This document shows positions 1 through 11,242 of a stretch of DNA of 64,000 nt, in pieces. Position 1 is the stretch's first letter. Each line of letters starts with the position of its first letter. The notes below the pieces were generated by a model. That model did no database searches and was not told the origin of the DNA. It was given only the letters and a program-made list of their open reading frames with translations. This DNA comes from Hemibagrus wyckioides. Lineage: Eukaryota > Chordata > Actinopteri > Siluriformes > Bagridae. The position numbers and the translations under genes were made by a program. The DNA lies in contig NC_080716.1 in NCBI RefSeq assembly GCF_019097595.1, positions 8,802,640-8,866,639 on the forward strand. Reading direction: 5' to 3'.

Positions 1-945
1 ATTTAACAGATCATTAAAAAAAAAGACTTTTCTTTGGTTTTATTTAGGGATGCACAATATGAAAATTTAAATCGATATCGATAATTAAATCCTTCTCATG
101 GCCGATTCCGATACCGAAAACCAATAAGTTCATATTTTTATATTAGAATTTTCATATAATCTGCAGTTTGTGCACCCAGGAGAATAGACAATCTAAGATG
201 AAACTGATATTTTAGTAGCTCTGGCCTAACTGCAATAGCAAGCATCAGTCCTGACTCTTCAAATGTTTTTATTTTTCGTGTAAGGCTCATTAACAACAAA
301 TTTATATTCAAGAATTTCATGCATAACAAAGAAATGCATCTATTCAAACATTTTAGTGCATGAGGATGAGGAAGGTATATAGCAGTAGCGTAGCTATGGG
401 TGGGCCTGTCAGTCAGGCCCACCCAGTCAGTTGCTTGCTACAGAAAAGATTGCTTTGACTACGGCGATTGCTGGATGCCTTTATACATGCCTTTGTCCGT
501 ATTAGGTTTTTTGGCACGTCATATGTTACTTCTATGAGTCAATTTTTGTACTTTCTGCACGAGAGCGCCCTCCGGTTTCGAGGAAGAATGAAACGTCTCT
601 ACGCTCATGCCGCCCCTCTCCCTCCACACTGAGTGGAATGAATCTTACATGGTTTTTTACTCTCATTTCTATTCACATGGGGTTTGATCACAAGCTAAAA
701 CAATTTGAAATCTGTATCACAGACATCAATAAAAGGCAATCCTTATTCCTTATTACACCAGTTGTTATATTTTTTTATTATTACTCCTTTAAAATTCTTC
801 ATACAAATAATGAAATTATAATACAAATAATACTTTAGTTATCATTACTATTATTAATTATTTAATATGACTGTTTCTGTATAAAACATTGTTTATGAAT
901 GCAGCTGTATTATAAAATATTAGTTTCTGTTGTGGTTGTGTATCA
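1..945. other. Intergenic flank of TRGV subfamily A pseudogene, with an inserted repeat
   Basis: No gene is supported here. Bases 1-45 match the sequence at about 7685-7735, and about 640-945 match 7860-8145 and 9270-9580, so the flank belongs to the locally duplicated V-gene unit. The piece between them (about 46-635) is absent from the other copies and looks inserted. It starts with a GATGCACAATAT-like end followed by ATCGATATCGAT-type sequence, reminiscent of hAT-type repeats, and contains a short inverted motif around 395-430 (GGTGGGCCTG / CAGGCCCACC). The family assignment is only a suggestion. Confidence 0.35.
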
Positions 946-948
946 TCA

Positions 949-1424
949 GGGTTTTTCTGTCAGAATGTTTACTGTCACTGTGGTACTTTCCCAGCTCGCA
1001 CAGTAATAAACCCCTGAGTGAATTTCCTTCAGATCAATCTTCAGATCATAGTTATCAGACTGCACTTTAAAGTCCCCTGATTCAGGATGGGTATTATCAG
1101 GAACAGGTGAGCTTCCTTTTTTCACATACAGGATCCTTTTGAGAACTTCTTCACCGTCTTTCTTTTGGTACCAGTGGACATAATCTGTCCTTAGCCTGGT
1201 CACTTTGCAGCTGATGTGTATAGTTTTGCCCTTCCCTTTCGTCATGGAGAGATCTTTTTGCTCCAGTGTCACTCCCAGAACAGCTTCTGTAATCAACATT
1301 AACAGCCGCCATTCCATTATTTCTGTTTTCTTTTACTTCATTTTCTTTTACTTTTTTCTTTACAGTTTTAATAACGGTCATCTGATACTTACCTGTGGCC
1401 AAAGAAAATAGAACAGCATATATG
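949..1424 (-). pseudogene. TCR gamma V gene, subfamily A, copy 1: leader destroyed by LTR element, RSS spacer shortened
   Basis: Immunoglobulin-type V segment of the T-cell receptor gamma chain. The V exon (983-1286) is open and carries framework Cys in HISCKV, the Trp in YVHWYQKKDGE and the final GVYYCASW. The acceptor is a TTACAG-type site and the leader donor GTAAG (1389-1392) is kept. The leader remnant (1393-1424) encodes only IYAVLFSLAT; the first codons, including ATG, are replaced by the end of the LTR element that starts at 1425. The heptamer CACAGTG (976-982) is intact, but the nonamer-like GAAAAACCC (949-957) lies only 18 bp away, against 23 bp in the sister genes. Two in-frame losses are also visible in framework 3. 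I infer a non-functional gene: no start codon, no own promoter, and an RSS outside the 23-bp rule. Confidence 0.85.
983..1286 (-). pseudogene. V exon of TRGV subfamily A, copy 1
   Basis: Open V exon of the pseudogene. It begins AAGCTGTTCTGGGAGTG after the acceptor AG and ends directly at the CACAGTG heptamer. The reading frame has no stop, so the defect is in the leader and RSS, not in the V domain itself. Confidence 0.8.
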
Positions 1425-1672
1425 TGTAACACTGGAAACAGGAACAGAGACCGGAGAGCAGATGGTGAGTAAAGTGGTGCTTTATTTATCCAAGAAGTAG
1501 TGCAAAACTGAAAGCAAACTGAAAACGTAACTTAAAGAGTCTTATCTGTGCAAGTGGATGGAGAACTGAAGATATATTTCCACACGGTGAGACGGGGCAG
1601 AAGCAGCGGCTAGCACAACGTAGGGCTTGGGGAAAAGAAGACAGGAACATCACCTAGTAACATTAATACTAG
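1425..1672 (-). repeat. 3' LTR of the gypsy-type element
   Basis: On the minus strand it runs from CTAGTATTAATGTTACTAGG to TGTTACA at the junction with the V leader. It includes an AATAAA poly(A) signal (TTTATT at about 1481). Its first 167 bp are repeated at 4939-5105. Confidence 0.7.
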
Positions 1673-4600
1673 CCACTGCTCGTGTGGTGAGAGGGAGATA
1701 AGTAGTGTGTGAGATAATGAGTGTCAGGTGAGGGTGTTAGAACTCTGGTGATGGGGGGCGTGGTCGCAAGGTAGAGGTGGAAGCCCCCGTGACATTCCCT
1801 CCCTTGGCGGAGGGAATTTTGCGCATACTCGACCCAGGGAATGTACTGGCTCCATGTGTGCTGGCGGTCGTGGCAGTAGGCCCTGAGATAGCGTCCGATT
1901 CCTTGGATCTTTCGCTCTGTCTGGCCATTGGTCTGAGGGTGGTAGCTCGAAGATAGACTCACTGACACGCCGAGTAGCTTCAAGAAACCCCGCCATACCC
2001 GGGAGATAAATTGGGGACCCCGGTCCGACACAATGTCTTCCGGGAGGCCATAATGCTGAAAGACGTTGTGGAAGAGGGCCTCTGCTGTCTCCAGGGCCGA
2101 CGGGAGTCCCTTGAGCGGAACGAACTTGCAGGCCTTGGAAAACCGGTCGACGACGATGAGGATGGTAGTGAAACCACTTGAGTTGGGCAGATCCGTGGCG
2201 AAATCAATCCCTAGGTGTGACCAAGGACAACGCGGAATAGGGAGTGGTTTGAGCTTACCCTCCGGTAGTTGTTGTGGTGTGGAAACCATGGCACAGAGCA
2301 TCCCTTGATGTAGCGTGTCACATTCTGGGCCATGTTGGGCCACCAATACTGCTCCTTGAGGAGTGAGAGAGTTCGTTGGCTGCCCGGGTGACCCGATCCC
2401 AGAGATGTGTGCAGAAAGAGAGTCCAGAAGGGAGAGGCGTAGAGGGGTTGGTATGTAGGTCTTACCTTCTGGACCTCCCGGCGGGGCTGGTTCCTCTCTG
2501 GTGGTGGCACGGATGTTCTCTTCGAGGGACCATGTGATGGGACATACGAATAGGGCTGGAGGGAGAATGGGTTCTGGTTCTTCAAGTGTCGGGTCCAGAG
2601 AATGGAGTCGAGATAAGGTATCAGCTTTGGTGTTCTTGGTTCCGGGGTGATAACTGACCAAGAAGTGGAATCGGGTGAAGAAGAGGGTCCACCGAGCTTG
2701 ACGGGGATTTAGCAGTTAAGCCTCTCGAAGGTACTGTAGGTTTTTATGGTCCGTGATTACCTCAAATGGGTGGTTGGCTCCCTCCAGCCAGTGCCGCCAC
2801 TCTTCCAGGGCCAGTTTAATGGCTAACGGTTCTCTGTTCCCAATGTCATAATTCTGTTCCGCCGGGGACAGTTTCTTCGAGGAATAGGCACACAGGTGGA
2901 GTACTGGAGGCTCACCTCTCCTTTGGGATAACACGGCCCCCACTCCAAGGGTGGACAAGTGTAGGGGCCGTGCAGAAGGCGGCTTTCAGTTTCCGAAAGG
3001 CCGCGTCAGCTTCAGGCGTCCAGGCAAGTCTCTTGGGCTTCTGGCGCAGCAAGGACGTAAGCAGGGCCGTGAGTCTGCTATAGCCGGCGATGAAACGGTG
3101 ATAGAAGCTGGCAAACTCCAAGAAGCACTGGAGATCCTTAATGGAGGATGGTTTGATGGCCTTAGATTGGTCCATCTGGATTCCCTCGGGCGAGATGACA
3201 TATCCAAGGAAATGTATGGTACACCGGTGGAACTCACATTTCTCCTGCTTAAGGAACAGGTGGAATTGACGGAGCAGGGTCAGTACCTGTTTGACATGCT
3301 CCACATGTTCTGAAAGTAGATCAATATATCATCGATGTACATGATCACAAACTTCTGGAGCATGTCTCTAAAGATTTCATTAACGAAATTTTGGAAGATG
3401 GAGGGGGCGTTGGTGAGTCTGTAAGACATGACCCGGTATTCATAATGCCCCGATGGTGTAACAAAGGCAGTCTTCCACTCATCTCCATGCCGTATGCAGA
3501 TGAGGTTATAGGCACTCGGGAGATCCAGCTTCGAGAAGATGTGAGCTCCCCGTAATTCCTCCAGGGCCGAGGGCACCAGTGGTAGGGGGTACGCAAACTT
3601 CACCATTTGGGAATTGAGAATCCGGTAATCGATGCATGGCCAGAGTCCTCCGTCCTTCTTTGCCACAACAAAGAAGCTGGAAGCTGCCTGAGAGGTGGAA
3701 GGCCGAATGAAACTTTAGAGCCTCGCGAACGTACTCATCCATGGCTTGGTGCTCTGGGATCGGGAGAGGGTAGACTTTACCCTTGGGCAGCTTGTTCCCT
3801 GGCAGAAGGTCTATGGTGCAGTCCCATGGCCGGTGAGGAGGCAGTTTAGTGGCAGCCGTTTTGCAGAAGACATCTCGGAACGACCGGTACTGGCGTGGGA
3901 GATCAACCTGGGTAGCTGGTTCTGGACTTTCAATGGAGGTAGCTCCGAGGATGGTGGGTTTTGGAGGTGGTTCCAGCAGTGACCGCATGCAGTGTTGTAG
4001 GCAGTGATCACTCCTCCGCACAATGCTCCCCGAGAGCCACTGAATGTCTGGTTGGTGCTGTGCCAGCCAGGGGCGTCCTAAGACGACATCAACCTTGGCC
4101 TCCTCCAACACCAGTAGGGACAACTTCTCTTCGTGGAGGCAGCCCAGTCGTAGGGACAACTCCGGGGTCCTCCACCGCACCAGTCCGTTACTTAGCAGTT
4201 TTCCTTGTATGGTAGTGATTTGGTAGCAGGTAGGATTTCTCAGACGTGGTATGGCACAGGTGGATAATATTCGTGAGGATATGAAGTTGCCTGAGGACCT
4301 GGAGTCAAAGAGCACTCGCACTGCGAATGATTGAGAGGCGTGGATTAGGACAGCATCATGATAGCAGTGAGTAGTTATGACAGAGGGAAGAAAGATCGTA
4401 CTCACCGCAGTGCGAGGCGGACGGACTGGGCATACCGGAAGGGAATGGTCTTTCTCTCCACAGTACAGACACAACCGCTGGTCTATACGATGCTGGCGTT
4501 CATCGGGAGCCAAGCGGACTCGGTCGATCTGCTTGAGTTTTGGCTCTGGGGAGCGGTTTGTGGGTGAAGTTGTCAGAGACTCTCCTTCCTCGATGGAGAC

Positions 4601-4938
4601 AGCTGTCAGATGTTGGGACACATGCTGGGCCTTCAGAAGGAAGTTCTCCAGTCCTATGGCATCATCATAGACGGCCATTAGCTTGCGGAGAGCAGGGCGT
4701 AAGCCGCGCCGATATGCTGAAAGGAGCGCCACCTCACTCCAGCTGCTAGTGGCCACCAGTGTGCGGAACCGGAGTGTAACTGTGGATGGGCTGCTCGGCT
4801 TGCCTTAGATTCAACAGCTCATCATGGACAGAGCAGGCTGACACGCTCGTGCTAAACACCTCTTTAAAATGCACCATGAAAGTATCGAGGGTGTCCAGGA
4901 TGGGGCTTTTGGTAGCCCAGAGCGCCTCGGCCCAGCAT

Positions 4939-5105
4939 AACTGAAAGCAAACTGAAAACGTAACTTAAAGAGTCTTATCTGTGCAAGTGGACGGAGAACT
5001 GAAGATATATTTCCAGACGGTGAGACGGGACAGAAGCAGCAGCTAGCACGACGTAGGGCTTGGGGAAAAGAAGACAGGAACATCACCTAGTAACGTTAAT
5101 ACTAG
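4939..5105 (-). repeat. Truncated 5' LTR of the gypsy-type element
   Basis: It matches 1506-1672 over 167 bp with six substitutions. The remaining roughly 80 bp of the LTR and the primer-binding region are missing; a gag-like frame follows directly (below 4938). Confidence 0.75.
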
Positions 5106-5658
5106 GTGCTTAACTGCAAATTCTGTATATGATTTCAATACATGAATGTATTTCTGGAAGAATAATTTATAATCTCACTATCCAGTGTCACCCAGAAGAG
5201 GATCACTGCCCTCTTGAGTTCTTCTCAAAGTTTCTTCTCATCAACTTTTCTCTTGCCACAATCACTCGTGTCTTGCTCATTAGAAATATAAATATTAATC
5301 TTTATATAGATTTCTCTATAGTTTCTTTGTGTCACTGTCTAGAAATACAAACTGCTACATAAGTAAAATTAATTTGATGACATTAATATTCATTTTTTCA
5401 TGTTTTTTTACTCTTATTTCTACTCACATGGGGTTATTACACCAGTTATTATATTCATTATTATTACTGCTTTAAAATTTATAAAATAATACAAATAATG
5501 CAATTTTAATAAAAAATAATATTTTAGTTATCATTACTATTATTAATGATTTAATGTGAATGTTTTAAGTCATCTATTAATTATTTCTGTTTAAAACATT
5601 GTTTATGAATGCAGTTGTATTATAAAATATTAGTTTCTGTTGTGGTTGTGTATCATCA
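5106..5658. other. Intergenic, duplicated TRGV unit flank
   Basis: No gene seen. The sequence from about 5110 parallels 8977-9580 almost base for base, including the V-gene downstream flank rich in AT. This shows that the spacer belongs to the tandem unit and that the LTR element replaced about 320 bp that sits between the leader and this block in the copy at 8657-8976. Confidence 0.6.
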
Positions 5659-6210
5659 GGGTTTTTGTACACACTCTGAATGTTTACTGTCACTGTGGGA
5701 GCTGTCCCAGCTGGCGCAGTAATAAACTGCAGAGTGACTTTTCTTCAGGTTTGCTATTTTCAGATCATAATTGTCAGCCTGTATCCTCAAACTGAAGTCC
5801 TTTGCTTCCTTAAAGTTAGCATCAGGAATCAGTGAGCCTCCACTTTTGACATACAGGATCCTAGTGAGAGCTTCACCGTCTTTCTTTTGGTACCAGTGGA
5901 CATAGTTGTCACTGTCTAATCCGGTCACTTTGCAGCTGATAAACACAGTTTTACCCTCTCCTTTTGTCAGGGAGAGATCTTTTTGTTCCAGTGTCACTCC
6001 CAGAACAGCTTCTGTTTAAAAAATAATTATAAATAAATAAATACATTAATAAAACAAAAAATCAGTTTTTGTTTATTAATTTGTTTGTTTCTTCATTTTC
6101 TATTTTTTGATAGATTTTTTTCTTACATTTTCTTTTTTCATTTTTATTGCTGTACTGTAATACTTACCTATGGCTGAAGAGAAGAGAACAGCATATATAG
6201 CTATAAACAT
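5659..6210 (-). CDS. TCR gamma V gene, subfamily B, copy 1 (leader, V exon, 23-RSS)
   Basis: Germline V segment of the TCR gamma chain, which forms the antigen-binding domain of gamma-delta T-cell receptors after V-J joining. The leader exon (6168-6210) encodes MFIAIYAVLFSSAI and ends at a GTAAG donor. The V exon (5698-6011) starts AAGCTGTTCTGGGAGTG and completes a Glu codon across the splice. It carries FISCKV, NYVHWYQKKDGE and AVYYCASWDS. The RSS is CACAGTG (5691-5697), a 23-bp spacer and CAAAAACCC (5659-5667). No stop or frameshift is seen. CDR1 has one residue more than its sister at 9.8 kb. It lies 3' of the only C gene in the window, so a J-C further down the minus strand (below position 1) is needed for ordinary deletional joining. 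Confidence 0.88.
5698..6011 (-). CDS. V exon, TRGV subfamily B copy 1
   Basis: The exon lies between the acceptor AAACAG (minus strand) and the heptamer at 5691-5697. Ig V framework residues (Cys, Trp, DNYDLKI, YYC) are all present. Confidence 0.88.
6168..6210 (-). CDS. Leader exon, TRGV subfamily B copy 1
   Basis: 43 nt from ATG to a GTAAG donor. Encodes the hydrophobic signal start MFIAIYAVLFSSAI plus one base, in phase with the V exon. Confidence 0.85.
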
Positions 6211-6489
6211 GTTGATTTGTTGAAGTTCAGCACTCTTTATTGCAGCTGTTTTAATGCTATTATAGAACATGAATCTTTCATTATAAAGTAATGATGTCAT
6301 TTCCTGGGGAGGAGTCTGACTACCTTGGCAGCCAATATTAACCCAGACTTCATGTATAAGTTTTGTTTTATTACTGAACAAAAACTTTTTACTTTTGAAA
6401 AGAAAACCCTGTTTACTCTTTTGTATGAATTTCCCATTGACCTAGTGCACCAGTAAAAATTTATTTTCTTTTTTTACTTGTATGTCATA

Positions 6490-7660
6490 TGTTTTAAAGA
6501 TTTTAAGAAAAGGAACACTTTATATGAAGAAACACTACTGTTGAAGCTTGTTACTTAAGGACAACCTGCTGTAAATGAGACATTTCTTGTAGCCATCTAC
6601 CAGTTTCTGATATCCACTGGAAGAAAGTATGCTGTAAATGTAGCTGTGTGATGTTTGGGGGTTTACTGAATGCACAGTCTGTTTTAAATCACCCCACAGG
6701 GTCTCAATAGATCTGGGCTTTGACTTGGCCATTCCATTCATTCTCCATTTTTCAACCAGTCCTTGGTGGATATACTGGTATGTTTTGGGTCATTGTCATG
6801 TTGCAAGGTTCACTTCCCCTTCAGCTTCAATTTTTTGGACAGATGTTCTTACATGCTCCTCAAGCACCTTCTGATACAATGTAGAATTCATAATGGATTC
6901 TATTATGGTGAGCTGGCCAGGTCCTGCTGCAGCAAAGCATCCCCAATCCATAACACTTCCACCTCCATGTTTCACAGTTGGTATGAGGTTCATTTGCTGA
7001 AATTCTCTATTTGGTTTATTCCAAACATGTCCTGTTATGGTGTCTAAATTATTCAGTTTTAGTCTCATCTGTCCGAAGCACATTATTCCAGAAGTCTTGG
7101 TTTTTGTCTCTGTGTTCTTTGGGAAACTTCAGTCCATCTTGCACACCTCCCATAATAATGAAAGTTGTGTAGTCTCTTTCTGATTGTAGATTCATGCACT
7201 TTGGCATAAACTGTAGCAAAAGCTTGCTGTAGGTCCTGTGATGATATTTTAAGGATTTTGGAGACATCTTTAAGCATCTTGCGGTCTGCTCTTGGGGTGA
7301 ATTTGCTTGGACAGCCTGACCTGGCCATGTTGGCAGTTGTTTAAAATGTTCTCCACTTGTAAATGATTTTCTGGACAATGGAATGGCTGATTACAAATTC
7401 TTTCAAGATCTTTTTATATCCCTTACCAGACTCATAAGCATCAACAATCTTTCTGAAGGCCTCAGAGAGGTGATACCTCTCACTTCAACAATTAAGAGCA
7501 AACCAAAATTTCTGAGGTTTGAATAAGGCAAGTCTCCTTCAAAATGCTCTGTAACAATGGTCTAGTAATTTGCACCGGATGTGATACACCTGTAGGTCAT
7601 TTTATCCATTTTAAGCACTAATAAATGTGGGGGTGTCCTTACTTTTTCCTCACAATAATT
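6490..7660 (-). mobile_element. Tc1-like transposon relic with broken transposase
   Basis: Pieces of a Tc1/mariner transposase occur on the minus strand in more than one frame. The N-terminal helix-turn-helix region lies at about 7330-7080 (ARSGCPSKFTPRADRK), then an LRTDET-type first catalytic block near 7060-7083 and TVKHGGGSVMDWGCFAAAG near 6920-6990. A C-terminal LWGDLKQTV block sits near 6690. Several frames are needed to cover it, so it is dead. GGGGGTGTCCTTACTTTTTCCTCA at about 7629-7652 looks like one terminal repeat. The same relic, shorter, lies upstream of the other subfamily B V gene, so the insertion predates duplication of the unit. Confidence 0.75.
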
Positions 7661-8151
7661 TGGATTTTTTTTTAATTACATTTTACAGATCGTTTAAAAA
7701 AAGACTTTTCTTTGGTTTTATTTGTTTAGTTATATTACATGAATCTTTCAATATTGTTAAAATAAAGATCAAATGCTAATATTTGTAAGATTATATGGGT
7801 GTATGTTTCAAAATGTAAATGGTTAAAAAACTCATTTTATAGAAATACATCTTTTCTACTCACATGGGGTTTGATCACAAACTAAAACAATTTGAAATCT
7901 GTATCACAGACACCAATAAAAGGCAATCCTTATTCCTTATGACACCAGTTATATTTATTATTATTACTGCATTAAAATTCTTAATAGAAATAATGAAATT
8001 ATAATACAAATAATATTTTAGTTATCATTACTATTATTAATTATTTAATATGAATGTTTTAATTAATTCAGGATTATTTCTGTATAAAACATTGTTTATG
8101 AATGCAGCTGTATTATAAAATATTAGTTTCTGTTGTGGTTGTGTATCATCA
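7661..8151. other. Intergenic between V genes
   Basis: AT-rich duplicated flank; about 7860-8151 parallels 9290-9590 and 660-950. No gene, J segment or other RNA gene is visible. Confidence 0.5.
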
Positions 8152-8656
8152 GGGTTTCTGTACACACTCTGAATGTTTACTGTCACTGTGGTCACTGCTG
8201 TACTCCCAGCTGGCGCAGTAATAAACCCCTGAGTGAATTTCCTTCAGTATTTCTATTTTCAGATCATAATTATCAGACTGTATCCTCACTTTAAAGTCCC
8301 CTGATTCAGGATGGGTATTATCAGGAACAGGTGAGCTTCCTTTTTTCACATACAGGATCCTTCTGAGAGCTTCTTCACCGTCTTTCTTTTGGTACCAGTG
8401 GACATAATCTGTCCTTAGCCCGGTCACTTTGCAGCTGATGTGTATAGTTTTGCCCTTCCCTTTTGTCATGGAGAGATCTTTTTGCTCCAGTTTCACTCCC
8501 AGAACAGCTTCTGTAATCAACATTAACAACAGCCATTCCTTTATTTCTGTTTTCTTTTACTTCTTTTTCTTTTACTTTTTTCTTTACAGTTTTAATAGTC
8601 ATCTGATACTTACCTGTGGCCAAAGAGAAGAGAACAGCATATATGGCTATAAACAT
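8152..8656 (-). CDS. TCR gamma V gene, subfamily A, copy 2 (leader, V exon, 23-RSS)
   Basis: Complete germline TCR gamma V gene. The leader exon (8614-8656) encodes MFIAIYAVLFSLAT and ends at GTAAG. The V exon (8191-8510) encodes EAVLGVKLEQKDLSM at its start, then HISCKV, DYVHWYQKKDGEE, the subfamily A mark KKGSSPVPDNTHPESGDFKV and GVYYCASWEYSSD at the end. The RSS is CACAGTG (8184-8190), a 23-bp spacer and CAGAAACCC (8152-8160). The Trp and both disulphide Cys are present, with no stop or frameshift. The last codons before the heptamer are three residues longer than in the 11.5 kb sister. It looks usable if a downstream J exists outside the window. Confidence 0.88.
8191..8510 (-). CDS. V exon, TRGV subfamily A copy 2
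   Basis: The acceptor TTACAG precedes AAGCTGTTCTGGGAGTG. The exon ends at the heptamer and is open throughout. Confidence 0.87.
8614..8656 (-). CDS. Leader exon, TRGV subfamily A copy 2
   Basis: 43-nt signal-peptide exon, MFIAIYAVLFSLAT plus one base, followed by GTAAG. Confidence 0.85.
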
Positions 8657-9584
8657 TTTGATATGATTGAAAAATAAAAGAAGCTCACAGTTCAGCTCTC
8701 TTTATTGCACCTGTTTTTATATTAATGCTAGTTAAGACCATGACTCTTTCATTATAAAGTAATGATGTCATTTCCTGGGGAGGGGACTGGCCACCTTGTC
8801 AGCCAAAGAGCTTTGTGTCACCCTTGTGTTTAATATTCCACATAAATAATATATGTAAGTAAAACAAAATGTAAATAGGTAAAAAAAAAATCATTAAATA
8901 GAAATACGTATCTTTTAAAACATTATTTATTGTACTAACATGGACATTATATCATTATGTAAACAGTTCATATTATACTTAAATGCATATTCTGTATATG
9001 ATTTTAATACATGAATGTATTTCTGGAAGAATAATTTATAATCTCACTATCCAGTGTCACCCAGAAGAGGATCACTGCCCTCTTGAGTTCTTCTCAAAGT
9101 TTCTTCTCTTCAACTTTTCTCTTGCCACAATCACTCGTGTCTTGCTCATTAGAAATATAAATATTAATCTTTATATAGATTTCTCTATAGTTGCTTTGTG
9201 TCACTGTCTAGAAATACAAACTGCTACATAAGTAAAATTAATTTGATGACATTAATATTCATTTTTTCATGTTTTTTTACTCTCTTTTCTACTCACATGG
9301 GGTTTGATCACAAACTAAAACAATTTGAAATCTGTATCACAGACACCAATAAAAGGCAATCCTTATTCCTTATGACACCAGTTATATTTATTATTATTAC
9401 TGCTTTAAAATTCTTAATAGAAATAATGCAATTATAATACAAATAATATTTTAGTTATCATTACTATTATTAATTATTTAATATGAATGTTTTAATTAAT
9501 TCAGGATTATTTCTGTATAAAACATTGTTTATGAATACAGCTGTATTATAAAATATTAGTTTCTGTTGTGGTTGTGTATCATCA
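8657..9584. other. Intergenic between V genes
   Basis: No gene seen. It includes the likely 5' flank of the subfamily A gene (about 8657-8976) and a block matching 5110-5660. Confidence 0.5.
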
Positions 9585-10132
9585 GGGTTTTTGTACACAC
9601 TCTGAATGTTTACTGTCACTGTGGTACTTTCCCAGCTGGCGCAGTAATAAACTGCAGAGTGACTTTTCTTCAGGTTTGCTATTTTCAGATCATAATTGTC
9701 AGCCTGTATCCTCACACTGAAGTCCTTTGCTTCCTTAAAGTTAGCATCAGGAACCGGTGAGCCTCCACTTTTGACATACAGGATCCTAGTGAGAGCTTCA
9801 CCGTCTTTCTTTTGGTACCAGTGGACATAGTCAGTGCTTAGTCCGGTCACTTTGCAGCTGATAAACACAGTTTTACCCTCTCCTTTTGTCAGGGAGAGAT
9901 CTTTTTGTTCCAGTGTCACTCCCAGAACAGCTTCTGTTTAAAAAATAATTATAAATAAATAAATACATTAATAAAACAAAAAATCAGTTTTTGTTTATTT
10001 ATTTGTTTGTTTGTTAATTTTTTATTTTCTGATAGAGTTTTTTCTTACATTTTCTTTTTTCATTTTTATTGCTGTACTGTAATACTTACCTATGGCTGAA
10101 GAGAAGAGAACAGCATATATAGCTATAAACAT
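9585..10132 (-). CDS. TCR gamma V gene, subfamily B, copy 2 (leader, V exon, 23-RSS)
   Basis: Germline TCR gamma V gene, nearly identical to the one at 5.9 kb. The leader exon (10090-10132) encodes MFIAIYAVLFSSAI with a GTAAG donor. The V exon (9624-9933) carries FISCKV, DYVHWYQKKDGE, the subfamily B mark KSGGSPVPDANFKEAKDFSV and AVYYCASWES. The RSS is CACAGTG (9617-9623), a 23-bp spacer and CAAAAACCC (9585-9593). The frame is open, and Cys-Trp-Cys are all present. CDR1 has one residue fewer than in the 5.9 kb copy. Upstream (10.4-10.8 kb) lies a truncated copy of the same Tc1 relic found upstream of the 5.9 kb gene. Confidence 0.88.
9624..9933 (-). CDS. V exon, TRGV subfamily B copy 2
   Basis: Starts after the AAACAG acceptor and ends at the heptamer at 9617-9623; open throughout. 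Confidence 0.87.
10090..10132 (-). CDS. Leader exon, TRGV subfamily B copy 2
   Basis: 43 nt, MFIAIYAVLFSSAI plus one base, GTAAG donor; identical in structure to the other leaders. Confidence 0.85.
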
Positions 10133-10384
10133 GTTGATTTGTTGAAGTTCAGCACTCTTTATTGCAGCTGTTTTAATGCTATTATAGAACATGAATCTTT
10201 CATTATAAAGTAATGATGTCATTTCCTGGGGAGGAGTCTGACTACCTTGGCAGCCAATATTAACCCAGACTTCATGTATAAGTTATTTCCTTATTACTGA
10301 ACAAACACTTTTTACTTTTGAAAAGAAAACCCTGTTTACTCTTTTGTATGAATTTCCCATTGACCTAGTGCACCAGTAAAAATT

Positions 10385-10830
10385 TATTTTCTTTTTTACT
10401 TGTATGTCATATGTTTTAAAGATTTTAAGAAAAGGAACACTTTATATGAAGAAACACTACTGTTGAAGCTTGTTACTTAAGGACAACCTGCTGTAAATGA
10501 GACATTTCTTGTAGCCATCTACCAGTTTCTGATATCCACTGGAAGAAAGTATGCTGTAAATGTAGCTGTGTGATGTTTGGGGGTTTATCGCATGCACAGT
10601 CTGTTTTATATCACCCCACAGGGTCTCAGTAGGGTTTAGATCTGGGCTTTGACTTGGCCATTCCATTCCTTGTCATTTGTTGTCATATTGCAAAGTTCAG
10701 TTCCACTTCAGCTTCAATTTTTTGGACAGATGTTCTTACATGCTCCTCAAGCACCTTCTGAAACAATGTAGAATTCATAATGGATTCTATTATGGTGAGC
10801 TGGCCAGGTCCTGCTGCAGCAAAGCATCCC
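10385..10830 (-). mobile_element. Truncated Tc1-like relic (3' part of transposase only)
   Basis: Its C-terminal transposase piece (EWPSQSPDLNPTETLWGDIK) corresponds to 6535-6760 of the other relic. The match breaks off abruptly at about 10830, where the sequence continues as V-unit flank (TTTATATAGATTTCTCTATAG, as at 9170). I infer a deletion from within the transposon into the flank. Confidence 0.75.
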
Positions 10831-11242
10831 CTTTATATAGATTTCTCTATAGTTGCTTGGTGTCACTGTCTCTTATACAAACTGCTAAATAAGTTAAATT
10901 AATTTGATGACATTAATATTCATTTTTCATGTTTTTTTACTCTCTTTTCTACTCACATGGGGTCACAAGCTAAAACAACTGTAAATCTATATCAGAGACA
11001 CCAATAAAAGGCAATCCTTATTCCTTTTTACACCAGTTGTTATATTTATAATTATTACTGCTTTAAAATTTTTAAATACAAATAATGCAATTTTAATTTA
11101 AAAAAATATTTTAGTCATCATTACTATTATTAATTATTTAATATGAATGTTTTAAGTAATTTGTGAATTATTTCTGTATAAAACATTGTTTATGAATGCA
11201 GCTGTATTATAAAATATTAGATTCTGTTGTGGTTGTGTATCA

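Larger units (their letters stand above)
1425..5105 (-). mobile_element. Degenerate Ty3/gypsy-type LTR retrotransposon inserted in a TRGV leader
   Basis: Read on the minus strand, the order is partial 5' LTR, gag, protease, reverse transcriptase, RNase H, integrase, 3' LTR, the Ty3/gypsy order. The gag end shows a zinc knuckle CX2CX4HX4C (CLYCGEKDHSLPVC), and the protease a DSR in place of the usual DSG. RT has the YIDD box near 3330, and integrase the DRFSK and HPQTNGQTER blocks. The coding region is broken into at least five frames (about 4756-3690, 3666-3280, 3304-2912, 2958-2716, 2661-1669). A 167-bp stretch is repeated at 1506-1672 and 4939-5105 with six differences. The upstream copy stops there and runs straight into gag, so the rest of the 5' LTR and the gag start are deleted. 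No target-site duplication is seen. The element is dead. Confidence 0.9.
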
